A stretch of 64,000 nt of DNA. Source: an uncultured Acetobacterium sp. Its GTDB lineage: Bacteria > Bacillota > Clostridia > Eubacteriales > Eubacteriaceae. Below, piece by piece: positions 1-8,043 of this stretch. The translations under genes were made by a program, and so were the position numbers. The DNA is taken from positions 3,498,736 through 3,562,735 of the forward strand of contig NZ_OY760905.1 of the NCBI RefSeq assembly GCF_963664135.1. The letters are read 5' to 3'. The first letter of the stretch is position 1, and each line of letters begins with the position of its first letter. The notes below the pieces were generated by a model. That model saw only the letters and a list, made by a program, of their open reading frames with translations, made no database searches and was not told where the DNA came from.

Positions 1-870
1 GTGGTCGTAGGCGCCGGTGCCATCGGGATGGAATTTGCCAGTATCTGGGCCAGTTATGGCGCGGAGGTAACCGTAGTTGAAATGCTTCCCCGGGTTTTGC
101 CTAACGAAGATGCAGATGTCTCAAAGGAAATTCAAAAAGCTTTCAAAAAACGTAATATAAATATAAAGGTTGACAGTAAAGTCACTTCTGTGGTTGCAAA
201 AAGCGATGGCTTTAATCTTGTCATCGAGAATAAAGGAAAAACCGAGTCAATCCCATGTGATAAAATTCTTATTTCTGCTGGCGTTCGCGCAAATGTCGAA
301 AATATTGGGCTGGCAGCAGCGGACGTGAGGCTGACTGAGCGGGGATTGATTCAGGTAGATGATCATTTACTGACAACCTGTCCCACCGTATATGCCATTG
401 GAGATATCACTGGAAAACTGGCACTGGCCCACGTTGCGTCAGCTCAGGCATTGGCGGCTGTTCATGGGATTCTTGGGAAACGGGTAAAACAATTTAATTA
501 TTCAAATATGCCAAGATGCACCTATACCTATCCTGAAGTTGCCAGTGTTGGATTAACAGAAGAACAAGCGAAGGCGGCAGGCTATGATGTCAAAGTTGGA
601 ATATTTCCGCTAGTTGCCAATGGAAAATCTGTGGCAATGAATGAAATAACTGGTTTTGTGAAGATTGTTGCCGACAAGAAATACAATGAGATCTTGGGAA
701 CCCATCTTGTTGGAGCACATGTGACAGAATTAATCAGTGCCGCAACCGCTTATATTGATCTTGAATTTACAGCAGATGATATTGCTCAGGTTGTCCATCC
801 GCATCCATCGGTATCCGAAGCGATGATGGAAGCAGCGCATGCAGTGGTAGGACAGGCCATCCATATTTAA
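1..870 (+). CDS. lpdA: dihydrolipoyl dehydrogenase, 3' part (5' end outside window)
   Basis: This is the C-terminal 289 residues of a FAD-dependent dihydrolipoyl dehydrogenase, the E3 subunit that reoxidises lipoyl groups of the glycine cleavage system or a 2-oxoacid/acetoin dehydrogenase with NAD+. The fragment opens inside the NAD-binding Rossmann fold (VVGAGAIGMEFASIW, a GxGxxGxE pattern), continues through the second FAD motif (VYAIGDITG) and ends in the dimerisation domain with the catalytic pair in HPHPSVSEAMMEAA. The GTG at position 1 is internal and not a start, because the N-terminal FAD domain with the redox-active CxxxxC is missing. The lipoate ligase gene that follows supports a lipoyl-dependent complex encoded upstream of the window. 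Confidence 0.93.
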   Translation: MVVGAGAIGMEFASIWASYGAEVTVVEMLPRVLPNEDADVSKEIQKAFKKRNINIKVDSKVTSVVAKSDGFNLVIENKGKTESIPCDKILISAGVRANVENIGLAAADVRLTERGLIQVDDHLLTTCPTVYAIGDITGKLALAHVASAQALAAVHGILGKRVKQFNYSNMPRCTYTYPEVASVGLTEEQAKAAGYDVKVGIFPLVANGKSVAMNEITGFVKIVADKKYNEILGTHLVGAHVTELISAATAYIDLEFTADDIAQVVHPHPSVSEAMMEAAHAVVGQAIHI

Positions 871-900
871 TAAGCGTGATGACGATTTAGAAAAACACAA

Positions 901-932
901 ATATTGTAGTGCCTGAAAAGGGCACTCAATAT
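901..932 (+). other. intercistronic stem-loop between lpd and lplA
   Basis: ATATTG-T-AGTGCC, a 7-nt loop, then GGCACT-CAATAT form a 12-bp stem with one bulged T. No T-run follows, so it is not a standard terminator. It may stabilise or delimit the 3' end of the lpd message. Confidence 0.5.
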
Positions 933-975
933 ATTATGTGCAACAAAGGTTTGAAACGAATGAGGTGAGCTGATT

Positions 976-1965
976 ATGCTCTTTTATTACAGCGAATCAA
1001 CAGATCCATATTACAATCTGGCATTGGAAGAACACATCTTTTACAATGTTAAAATGGTCGAGCCCTTTTTCATGCTATGGCAGAACGATAATACCATTGT
1101 GATTGGACGAAATCAGAACGTTGTCAGAGAAATCAATACCGATTTTGTCAAAAAAATGAATACCAGAGTTGCCCGGCGTAGTACCGGTGGTGGCGCTGTT
1201 TATCATGATTTGGGAAATTTAAACTATTCATTTATTCAAAACTGCGAAACTGGGCAAAAGATTGATTTCACTCAGTTTGCCCTTCCCATCCTTCGTGCGC
1301 TTGATCATTTTGGCGTAAAAGCGGCATGTAATAATCGTAACGACCTGGTTATTGAGGGACGTAAATTTTCCGGAACCGCTCAGACCGTAAAAAATGGCCG
1401 GGTATTACACCATGGAACACTGCTGTTTAATTCAGATTTAGATTTTTTGCGACAGGCATTGAAGGTTAAAGGGGACAAAATTGAAAGCAAAGGGGTTAAA
1501 TCGGTGAGTAGCCACATAACCAATATTGTTGAGCATTTACCGAATCCAATCACCATTGAGCAGTTTCGCAACTGTTTGATGACCAGTATTATAAAAAAGA
1601 ATAATCCCTCTGCGCTTCGTTTGACTGAGAAAGATTTTGAAGCGATCAAACAACTGCGACAAACAAAGTATTTAACATGGGATTGGAATTATGGTAAGTC
1701 GCCACGGTATGAGGTACAGAAAAATCGGAATTTTCAATTCGGTCATTTGACCGTTTCGATGAGTGTATTACAGCAGGGGATCATTGATTCGATTTCCATT
1801 ACCGGTAAATTCTCGGGGAATCAGGATATTCATCAATTGGAAAAATTATTAAAAGGAACGGCACTAAAAGAATCTGAATTACTAGAAGTCCTCAGTTACT
1901 GTAAGTTAAACGACTTCATTGCTGGCATAACAGCAGCAGAACTGGCAGAAATTTTAGCGAGTTAA
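976..1965 (+). CDS. lplA: lipoate-protein ligase
   Basis: This enzyme attaches free lipoate, through lipoyl-AMP, to lysines of lipoyl domains such as GcvH or E2 proteins in the cytoplasm. The 329-residue length fits LplA with its C-terminal accessory domain. Visible family motifs are RRSTGGGAVYHDLGNLN near residue 70 for lipoate/ATP binding and GRKFSGTAQ near residue 130 with the catalytic lysine. The ATG at 976 is preceded by GAGGTGAG at good distance. It lies 105 bp after the E3 gene and probably belongs to the same lipoyl-dependent operon. The family call is secure; the acceptor protein is unknown because the upstream complex is outside the window. Confidence 0.92.
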   Translation: MLFYYSESTDPYYNLALEEHIFYNVKMVEPFFMLWQNDNTIVIGRNQNVVREINTDFVKKMNTRVARRSTGGGAVYHDLGNLNYSFIQNCETGQKIDFTQFALPILRALDHFGVKAACNNRNDLVIEGRKFSGTAQTVKNGRVLHHGTLLFNSDLDFLRQALKVKGDKIESKGVKSVSSHITNIVEHLPNPITIEQFRNCLMTSIIKKNNPSALRLTEKDFEAIKQLRQTKYLTWDWNYGKSPRYEVQKNRNFQFGHLTVSMSVLQQGIIDSISITGKFSGNQDIHQLEKLLKGTALKESELLEVLSYCKLNDFIAGITAAELAEILAS

Positions 1966-2175
1966 ATAATATAATATGGGATATGTATCATCAACGCGAT
2001 AACGATAAGTTGATGCAACGTTTCGGAAGAATTCGACCAGAAGACGCTTATGTTAAAAGAAAATAAGAACTTAATGATATATGGTGTAAAAATACTAACC
2101 ATGAGTACTAATCGTGAAATTGAAAAGAACTGATTTTACATAAAAAGAAAACGTTTAACAAAGTAATTTTAATTT

Positions 2176-2203
2176 AAAAAAAATGCTTGCACTAGCATTT
2201 TTT
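2176..2203 (+). terminator. small terminator or attenuator just ahead of glpK1
   Basis: AAATGCT, a TGCACT loop and AGCATTT followed by TTT form an A-rich/T-rich intrinsic terminator hairpin that ends 8 bp before the ribosome binding site of the kinase gene. Its position in the leader suggests attenuation rather than termination of lplA alone. The GGAG-R-GCC motif seen in the leaders of the second glycerol cluster is absent here, so control by the same antiterminator is not evident. Confidence 0.5.
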
Positions 2204-2228
2204 AATAAAGAAAAGGTGGTATTATCGG

Positions 2229-3734
2229 ATGAAAGAGTATATTTTAAGTATTGATCAGGGGACTACCAGTATTCGAGCAATTTTCTTTAACCATGATGGG
2301 GACATTGTCAGTGTGCATGCAAAAGAATTCGCGCAATTTTACCCAGATTCAGGTTGGGTCGAACAGGACCCAATGGAAATGTGGGCAGTCACAGGTGAAG
2401 TCATTGAAAAAGCGATGGCAAAATCGAACATAAAAGAAGAAGAGATTGTTGCTATTGGCATCACCAATCAACGGGAGACGTCGATAGTCTGGGACAAAAA
2501 TACCGGCGAACCAGTCTATAACGCAATTGTCTGGCAGGATCGAAGAACGGCAGAATACTGTGATCAACTAAAAGCGGAAGATCCGGAAATTGAAGCAGCG
2601 GTTAGAAACAAAACAGGATTGATGATTGATTCGTATTTCTCTGGTACAAAAGTGAAATGGATACTCGATAACGTTGAAGGTGCCAGAGAAAGAGCCGAAA
2701 AAGGCGATCTTCTTTTTGGAAACGTTGACACCTGGATTATGTGGAAGCTTACTGGTGGAAAAACCCATGCCACCGACTACAGTAATGCATCCCGGACATT
2801 GATGTATAACATTCATGACCTGAAATGGGATGAAGAATTATTGAAGGTTCTTAATGTACCGGCAAGCATGCTACCAAAAGTTCAGGAAAGCAGCGGACAT
2901 TTTGGTGTGACTGCAAAAATATTCAAACGGGAAATCCCCATTACCGGTGATGCTGGTGATCAACAGGCCGCAACTTTTGGACAATGCTGTTTTAAAAAAG
3001 GGATGGCTAAATTCACCTATGGTACGGCTGGTGTTATGACTGTCAATATCGGTGATAAACCATTCTTATCAAACAATGGTTTAACAACAACGATTGGTTG
3101 GGGAATTAATGGCAAGGTTGAGTATTTATTGGAAGCTGTTGCATTTTCAGCCGGTTCAGCGATTCAATGGTTGCGTGATGAAATGGATATGCTTGATGAA
3201 TCACCAGACTCCGAATATTTTGCTTTGAAAACGAAAAAAGAACGTAATTGTGGGGTTTATTTTGTTCCTGCATTTACCGGTTTGTGTGCACCCTATTGGA
3301 ATTCCTATGCTAGAGCCTCAATTGTTGGAATTGAACGTGGAACAACTAAGAACAATGTTATCAGAGCGGTTCTTGAGTCATTAGGATATCAGACACGCGA
3401 TATGTTTGATGCATTTTCAGAAGATTTAGGAGAGCGGCTATCGATCTTGAAAGTGGATGGCGGTGCCTGTAATAACAACTTACTGATGCAATTTACGGCA
3501 GACATTACTAACGTTGACATTGAAAGACCAGATAATACCGAAACAACAGCAGCAGGCGTAGCTTATTTGGCAGGACTGGCAGTTGGATTCTGGAAAGACC
3601 AGGATGAAATTGTCCAGAAGAGAACGGTTAACCAGGTATTCCATCCACAAATGGATGAAGAGCTGCGTAATGATCTCTATAAGGGTTGGAAACGAGCCAT
3701 TAATTGTAATTTAGAATGGGCAAATGATCGCTAG
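2229..3734 (+). CDS. glycerol kinase, divergent paralogue (FGGY family)
   Basis: A 501-residue FGGY carbohydrate kinase, most like glycerol kinase, which makes sn-glycerol 3-phosphate from glycerol and ATP. The N-terminal DQGTTSIRAI motif, NQRET, WQDRRTAEYC, IDSYFSGTK and GDAGDQQA carry the residues that bind glycerol in GlpK (Arg, Glu, Trp, Tyr, Asp). The ATP-binding loop reads TYGTAGVMTVNIGD, whereas the second kinase in this window has the canonical [14 protein letters not shown], so this copy has drifted. It starts at ATG 2229 behind AAAGGTGG. It is followed by a GlpA-like dehydrogenase, oxidoreductase and DUF1667 gene, a complete glycerol-type module. The substrate may be glycerol or a related polyol. 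Confidence 0.85.
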   Translation: MKEYILSIDQGTTSIRAIFFNHDGDIVSVHAKEFAQFYPDSGWVEQDPMEMWAVTGEVIEKAMAKSNIKEEEIVAIGITNQRETSIVWDKNTGEPVYNAIVWQDRRTAEYCDQLKAEDPEIEAAVRNKTGLMIDSYFSGTKVKWILDNVEGARERAEKGDLLFGNVDTWIMWKLTGGKTHATDYSNASRTLMYNIHDLKWDEELLKVLNVPASMLPKVQESSGHFGVTAKIFKREIPITGDAGDQQAATFGQCCFKKGMAKFTYGTAGVMTVNIGDKPFLSNNGLTTTIGWGINGKVEYLLEAVAFSAGSAIQWLRDEMDMLDESPDSEYFALKTKKERNCGVYFVPAFTGLCAPYWNSYARASIVGIERGTTKNNVIRAVLESLGYQTRDMFDAFSEDLGERLSILKVDGGACNNNLLMQFTADITNVDIERPDNTETTAAGVAYLAGLAVGFWKDQDEIVQKRTVNQVFHPQMDEELRNDLYKGWKRAINCNLEWANDR

Positions 3735-3761
3735 ATAGTAGTACGAATTCAATTTAAATAC

Positions 3762-3798
3762 GGGGGGCGTTTATATGTGGCCGATATAAGCGCCGCCC
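3762..3798 (+). other. strong intercistronic hairpin between kinase and dehydrogenase
   Basis: GGGGGGCGTTTATAT pairs with ATATAAGCGCCGCCC around a 7-nt loop, with a single G-G mismatch and one G-U pair. No T-run follows. It is likely an RNA processing or stability element that sets relative expression of the two genes. Confidence 0.6.
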
Positions 3799-3835
3799 AA
3801 ATCAAAAATATGAAAATGAATATGGAGGTGACACC

Positions 3836-5335
3836 ATGAAAACGGATGTTTTAATCATTGGTGGCGGTGTAATTGGTGCTTCCGTTGCTCATCAGCTTGC
3901 CAAGTATAATCTGGATATTATTCTGGTTGAAAAGGCGAGTGATATTTGTATGGGGACGAGTAAGGCAAACTCGGCAATGATTCATAGCGGTTTTAATATT
4001 GATGGTGGCACATTAAAAGGCCAGTTAGTATTGGAATCAAATAAGGTTATTAAACAATTATGTCAGGATTTAAATGTGGATTTAGTTAAACCACTGGGTT
4101 CAATAACGGTTGGATTTGAAGAAACCGACTTGGAAAAAATGAAGAAAACCATGGAAAATGGCATTAAAAATGGCATTGAGGGGATGAAACTGCTCGACCA
4201 GAGAGAACTGCATGAGATGGAACCTCACTTAAATCCAGATGCAAAATATGGTTTGTTTGAACCGGAAACAGGAATAATAAATCCTTTTGAATACACCATA
4301 GCGTTGGCAGAGAATGCCGTGACTAATGGCGCAAAAGTTCTGTTGGACACGGAAGTTTTGGATATTATGATTGAAAATAAAACTGTAAAAGGTGTTAAAA
4401 CAAATAACGGTGATATTGACGCAAAAGTTATCATTAATGCCGCCGGATTATATGCAGATAAAATAGCTGCGATGGTAGAAGATATTGATTTTGAAATCAA
4501 ACCCAGAAAAGGACAATACTTTTTATATGACAAAAAATGGCGTGATATTTTAACATATACGATTTATTCGGCGCCAACGAAGGTATCAAAAGGAATGATC
4601 GTGGTGCCGACCGTCGACGGTAATATATTAGCCGGATCAAATGCCGAAGCAGTTGAAGATAAAACAGATTTGAGAACAACGACACAAGCTTTGGATCAGA
4701 TCTATACCAGCACAATTTCTCATCTGTTTCCTGAACTTCCCAGAATGGGTGATGTGATCACGACATTTACCGGGCTGAGGGCATCAAGCACGAATGAAGA
4801 TTTTATTATTGAACCCGCAAAAACAGTAAAAGGCTTTATTAATGCTGCTGGCATCCAGTCACCAGGCTTAACTTCGGCTCCTGCCATCGCAGCACGGATC
4901 GAAGGTTTGGTGAGAGATCAGCATATGGACTTGGATTTTTCACTAAAAGCGAACTATCAAAAAGGGCGAAAACCACCGATTATGCTTGCCAATTTAGCTT
5001 ATGAAGAAAGAACGGCCTTAATCGAAGAAAATCCGGATTATGGTGAAATTATCTGCCGTTGCGAGTCGATCAGCAAGGGTGAAATTATGGATGCTGTCCA
5101 ACGCCCCATTCCGGCGACGAATCTGGATGCCATCAAACGCCGGGTCAGAGCGGGTATGGGACGATGTCAGGGTGGTTTTTGCGGACCAAAGGTACTGAGT
5201 ATATTAAGCAAAGAACTCGGAATTTCTCCGCTTGAAGTGACGCAAAAAGGAAGTAAATCCTTTGTTCTGACTTCTAAGAATAAAGAACTATCTTTAGAAG
5301 AAGGAGATCGAAATTATGAAAAAATCAGAGTATGA
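3836..5335 (+). CDS. FAD-dependent glycerol-3-phosphate dehydrogenase, GlpA-like, with [2Fe-2S] BFD domain
   Basis: A 499-residue FAD oxidoreductase of the GlpA/DadA type that oxidises glycerol 3-phosphate to dihydroxyacetone phosphate. It opens with the dinucleotide-binding motif VLIIGGGVIGASVAHQLA. The C-terminal 90 residues form a bacterioferritin-associated-ferredoxin-like domain with CRCES near residue 403 and CQGGFC near residue 447, four cysteines expected to hold a [2Fe-2S] cluster. The start has a strong GGAGGTGA site. The gene overlaps the next oxidoreductase gene by 20 bp, which implies translational coupling and a complex. Its closest relative in the window is the gene at 19433-20908. 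The electron acceptor is not evident from sequence. Confidence 0.9.
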   Translation: MKTDVLIIGGGVIGASVAHQLAKYNLDIILVEKASDICMGTSKANSAMIHSGFNIDGGTLKGQLVLESNKVIKQLCQDLNVDLVKPLGSITVGFEETDLEKMKKTMENGIKNGIEGMKLLDQRELHEMEPHLNPDAKYGLFEPETGIINPFEYTIALAENAVTNGAKVLLDTEVLDIMIENKTVKGVKTNNGDIDAKVIINAAGLYADKIAAMVEDIDFEIKPRKGQYFLYDKKWRDILTYTIYSAPTKVSKGMIVVPTVDGNILAGSNAEAVEDKTDLRTTTQALDQIYTSTISHLFPELPRMGDVITTFTGLRASSTNEDFIIEPAKTVKGFINAAGIQSPGLTSAPAIAARIEGLVRDQHMDLDFSLKANYQKGRKPPIMLANLAYEERTALIEENPDYGEIICRCESISKGEIMDAVQRPIPATNLDAIKRRVRAGMGRCQGGFCGPKVLSILSKELGISPLEVTQKGSKSFVLTSKNKELSLEEGDRNYEKIRV

Positions 5336-6593
5336 CTTAGTCATTATTGGTGGCGGACCGGCAGGGCTTGCTGCCGCATTGGAAGCGAAAAAAAATGGTG
5401 TCTCAAAAATTCTGATTTGTGAACGAGCGCCGTATTTAGGTGGTATTTTAAATCAATGTATTCATAATGGATTTGGCTTGCAATATTTTAAAGAAGAATT
5501 GACCGGACCTGAATATGCAAGCCGTTTTATTGAAGAAGTGGAAAATTCTGACATTGACGTAAAACTGGGAACCATGGTTATGGAAATCAGGGATGATAAA
5601 AAAGTGATTGCGGTTAATCGCGAAGAGGGAATGTTTCAAATTGGTACGAAGGCATTAATTCTGGCAATGGGATGCCGAGAACGGACACGCGGTGCCATCA
5701 CCATACCAGGGAGCCGTCCGGCCGGGATTATGACAGCAGGCACCGCCCAGAGTTATGTTAATCTGGAAGGTTATCTGCCCGGCAAAGAGGTCGTCATTCT
5801 GGGCTCTGGAGATATTGGTCTGATTATGGCAAGACGATTAACCCTTGAAGGTGTTAATGTCAAGGGAGTCATTGAAGTGATGCCCTATTCGACGGGACTG
5901 ATCCGTAATAAAGTGCAATGTCTTGATGATTTCGGTATTCCCCTGCTATTAAGCCATGCTATTATTGAAGTTCACGGAAAAGAAAGACTGGAAGGCGTAA
6001 CCATTGCAAAAGTAGATGAAAAGCTCAAACCGATCGAAGGTACCGAACAATATGTAAGCTGTGACACACTGTTACTATCGGTTGGCTTGATTCCAGAAAA
6101 TGAATTATCAAATAATTTAGGATGTGAAATGGACAAGGTCACCAGAGGTCCGGTAGTAAATGAAAAACGGATTACCAATATCCCTTGGGTATTCGCCTGC
6201 GGAAATGTTCTGCACGTTCATGATTTAGTTGATAATGTTACTCAGGAAGCAGAAATTGCCGGGAAAGCAGCAGCAGAGTTTATCAATCACAAAATGAATG
6301 AAGAAGAAAAGGACGTTATTGTTACCCATGATAAAAACATCGGGTACGTCGTTCCTCAGCATATTGATGCGCTGAACCACCAGGAGCAAACAATTAAGTT
6401 TTTTCTTAGAGTAAAAAATCCGGATGAGGAAGTTCGACTAATCGTCAAAGATAATTTTAATAAAACATTACTGAATCTTAAAAAAACAATCGTTGAGCCG
6501 GGAACCATGGTAACGTTTAATTTACCAAGGGAGTTTGTGACTAAGGATACTTCATCAATTGATATTTCAATTGCTAAGGAACAAGCGCAATAA
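5316..6593 (+). CDS. NAD(P)/FAD-dependent oxidoreductase, partner of GlpA-like dehydrogenase
   Basis: A 425-residue pyridine nucleotide-disulfide-type flavoprotein. It has an N-terminal FAD motif (LVIIGGGPAGLAAALEAKK), a central NAD(P)-binding motif (VVILGSGDIGLIMARRLTLEG near residue 155) and a GD-like FAD motif (VFACGNVLHVHD). It lacks the CxxC redox disulfide of thioredoxin reductases, although a cysteine is present in MGCRERT. Such proteins stand where GlpB sits in the enterobacterial anaerobic glycerol 3-phosphate dehydrogenase and probably pass electrons between the dehydrogenase and NAD(P) or a ferredoxin. It is translationally coupled to the preceding gene and 17 bp ahead of the DUF1667 gene. 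Confidence 0.85.
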   Translation: MKKSEYDLVIIGGGPAGLAAALEAKKNGVSKILICERAPYLGGILNQCIHNGFGLQYFKEELTGPEYASRFIEEVENSDIDVKLGTMVMEIRDDKKVIAVNREEGMFQIGTKALILAMGCRERTRGAITIPGSRPAGIMTAGTAQSYVNLEGYLPGKEVVILGSGDIGLIMARRLTLEGVNVKGVIEVMPYSTGLIRNKVQCLDDFGIPLLLSHAIIEVHGKERLEGVTIAKVDEKLKPIEGTEQYVSCDTLLLSVGLIPENELSNNLGCEMDKVTRGPVVNEKRITNIPWVFACGNVLHVHDLVDNVTQEAEIAGKAAAEFINHKMNEEEKDVIVTHDKNIGYVVPQHIDALNHQEQTIKFFLRVKNPDEEVRLIVKDNFNKTLLNLKKTIVEPGTMVTFNLPREFVTKDTSSIDISIAKEQAQ

Positions 6594-6610
6594 GATGGAG
6601 GTGTAAAATC

Positions 6611-6979
6611 ATGGAAGTGAAAAAATTTATCTGCATTGGTTGCCCGAAAGGGTGTAGTCTGAAAATTGAGCATACCGAAAAAACCATACATGAAATCAGT
6701 GATTACGGTTGTAAAATTGGATTGAAATATGCGAAAACGGAGTTCACTGAGCCCAAGAGAACAATAACAACCACCGTAAAATTAAAATCTGGCGATCTGT
6801 CTTTTGTACCAGTTAAAACAAAAGAACCGGTTAATAAAGAGAAAATATTTGAAGTGATGAATGCGATCAGTGAATTGGAAATTGAATCACCGGTTAGCGT
6901 CGGAGATGTTGTTGTGTCAAATATTGCCGGAACCGGTGTGGATCTGGTCTGTACCCGGAATATAAAAAAAGTTTCTTGA
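6611..6979 (+). CDS. DUF1667 cysteine-cluster protein
   Basis: A 122-residue protein of the DUF1667 family with four cysteines near the N-terminus (CIGCPKGC and, 22 residues on, GCKIG), a pattern typical of a metal or Fe-S centre. The family is consistently encoded after GlpA-like and NAD/FAD oxidoreductase genes, and the same order is repeated at 17809-18171 here. This suggests a third subunit of the dehydrogenase complex, perhaps in electron transfer in place of GlpC, but its biochemistry is not established. It starts at ATG 6611 behind GGAGG. The cistron ends the first glycerol-type operon. Confidence 0.85.
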   Translation: MEVKKFICIGCPKGCSLKIEHTEKTIHEISDYGCKIGLKYAKTEFTEPKRTITTTVKLKSGDLSFVPVKTKEPVNKEKIFEVMNAISELEIESPVSVGDVVVSNIAGTGVDLVCTRNIKKVS

Positions 6980-7110
6980 GCAAAAGTCAAATGATCGTAT
7001 AAAATAGTGTACCAAGCTTGTTTTTACATGAAGTGTTATGCTAAGTTGTGCTCAATGCATAAAAAAGCAGGTGTTAGATATATTTTTGTCATTATATTTT
7101 TGTAAAATTA

Positions 7111-7119
7111 TGATATAAT
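7111..7119 (+). promoter_or_regulatory. extended -10 promoter of the aldolase operon
   Basis: TGATATAAT is a consensus extended -10 element 69 bp before the aldolase start. No good -35 box is seen at 17 bp, which is usual for extended -10 promoters. Confidence 0.5.
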
Positions 7120-7140
7120 AAGTGGAAAGTAATCATAACC

Positions 7141-7160
7141 CATCATACGCATGTATGATG
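7141..7160 (+). promoter_or_regulatory. perfect inverted repeat, probable operator
   Basis: CATCATAC-GCAT-GTATGATG is a perfect 8+8 inverted repeat with a 4-bp centre. It lies about 14-34 bp after the predicted transcription start of the aldolase operon, a position where repressor binding would block transcription. The GntR/HutC regulator encoded at the end of this operon is the natural candidate, because GntR-family sites are commonly short palindromes with GT and AC half-site ends. The link is inference. Confidence 0.55.
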
Positions 7161-7187
7161 AGATATAATAGAAATGAGGCGATAACC

Positions 7188-8036
7188 ATGAGTTATGTCA
7201 ACATGGAAGCGATTCTTAAGAATGCTCGAAAAAATCATTATGCAGTTGGCGCGTTTAACATCGTGAATTATCTGACCGCAAAGGCGGCAGTGGAAGCGGC
7301 CGAGGAACTGAATCAGAATATTATCATTCAGACCTCGGTTAAAACGGTAAAAGCTTTTGGGATTCAGGAAATGATGGGTTTTCTAAAGCCCATCGCCGAA
7401 AATGCTCAGGTAAATGTAGCAATTCATCTTGATCACTCTACCGATGTTGGATTTACAAAGGCATGTATTGATGGCGGCTGGTCTTCAGTTATGTACGATG
7501 GTTCTCAATTGCCACTAGCGGAGAATATAAAGAACACAATGGAAATCGTGACCTACGCCAAACCTAAGAATGTGACGGTTGAAGGTGAGTTAGGTGCCAT
7601 TGTCGGCGTTGAAGATGACATTGTCGTAAAAGAAGGTGATCATGCGCATGCTAAACCGGCAGATTGCCGAATCTATTTGAAAGAAACAGGAGTTGATGCC
7701 TTTGCCCCTGCCATCGGAACAGCACATGGTGTCTATAAAGGTGAAATTAAAATTGATTACGATCTTTTTGAAGAAATCAATGAATTTTCACTTTGTCCGT
7801 TGGTTCTCCATGGCGGAACGGGGCTGAGTGACGAAATGTTTCATCGGTTAATTGGTTTGGGTGCGTCAAAGGTGAATATTTCGACTGCGATAAAAATTGC
7901 ATACTGTCAGGGAATGGCAACTTTCAGCAAAGAAAATCCAGATCGCAATGATCCGCTTAAGTTGGATGCCTTCACAAAACAAGCAGTTAAAAAGGTAGTG
8001 ACCGAGCACATCCGGTTTTTTAGTCTAATGGATTAG
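7188..8036 (+). CDS. class II (zinc) ketose-bisphosphate aldolase
   Basis: A 282-residue class II aldolase of the FbaA/GatY/KbaY group that cleaves a ketose (bis)phosphate to dihydroxyacetone phosphate and an aldehyde. Family signs are HLDHS near residue 82 with the catalytic Asp and zinc His, GELG, IGTAHGVYKG with a zinc His, LHGGTGL with a third zinc His, and the phosphate-binding KVNIST. The start is set at ATG 7188 because it has GAGGC at the right distance; an in-frame upstream ATG at 7122 would place coding sequence across the operator palindrome. It heads an operon with two phosphatases, a DeoC-like aldolase and a sugar kinase. The true substrate could be fructose, tagatose or another sugar phosphate. 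Confidence 0.85.
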   Translation: MSYVNMEAILKNARKNHYAVGAFNIVNYLTAKAAVEAAEELNQNIIIQTSVKTVKAFGIQEMMGFLKPIAENAQVNVAIHLDHSTDVGFTKACIDGGWSSVMYDGSQLPLAENIKNTMEIVTYAKPKNVTVEGELGAIVGVEDDIVVKEGDHAHAKPADCRIYLKETGVDAFAPAIGTAHGVYKGEIKIDYDLFEEINEFSLCPLVLHGGTGLSDEMFHRLIGLGASKVNISTAIKIAYCQGMATFSKENPDRNDPLKLDAFTKQAVKKVVTEHIRFFSLMD

Positions 8037-8043
8037 GGGGAAC

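Noticed and set aside
1989..2015. CATCAAC/GTTGATG inverted repeat after lplA as a terminator.
   Set aside because: The 7-bp arms have a 13-nt gap and no T-run, so it is not distinctive enough.
2146..2159. AGAAAACGTTTAAC before glpK1, and TGTAAACGTTTAAA at 9004-9017, as CcpA catabolite sites.
   Set aside because: Both match only the central part of the cre consensus and miss its CA end; the second lies inside an operon. Not strong enough to annotate.
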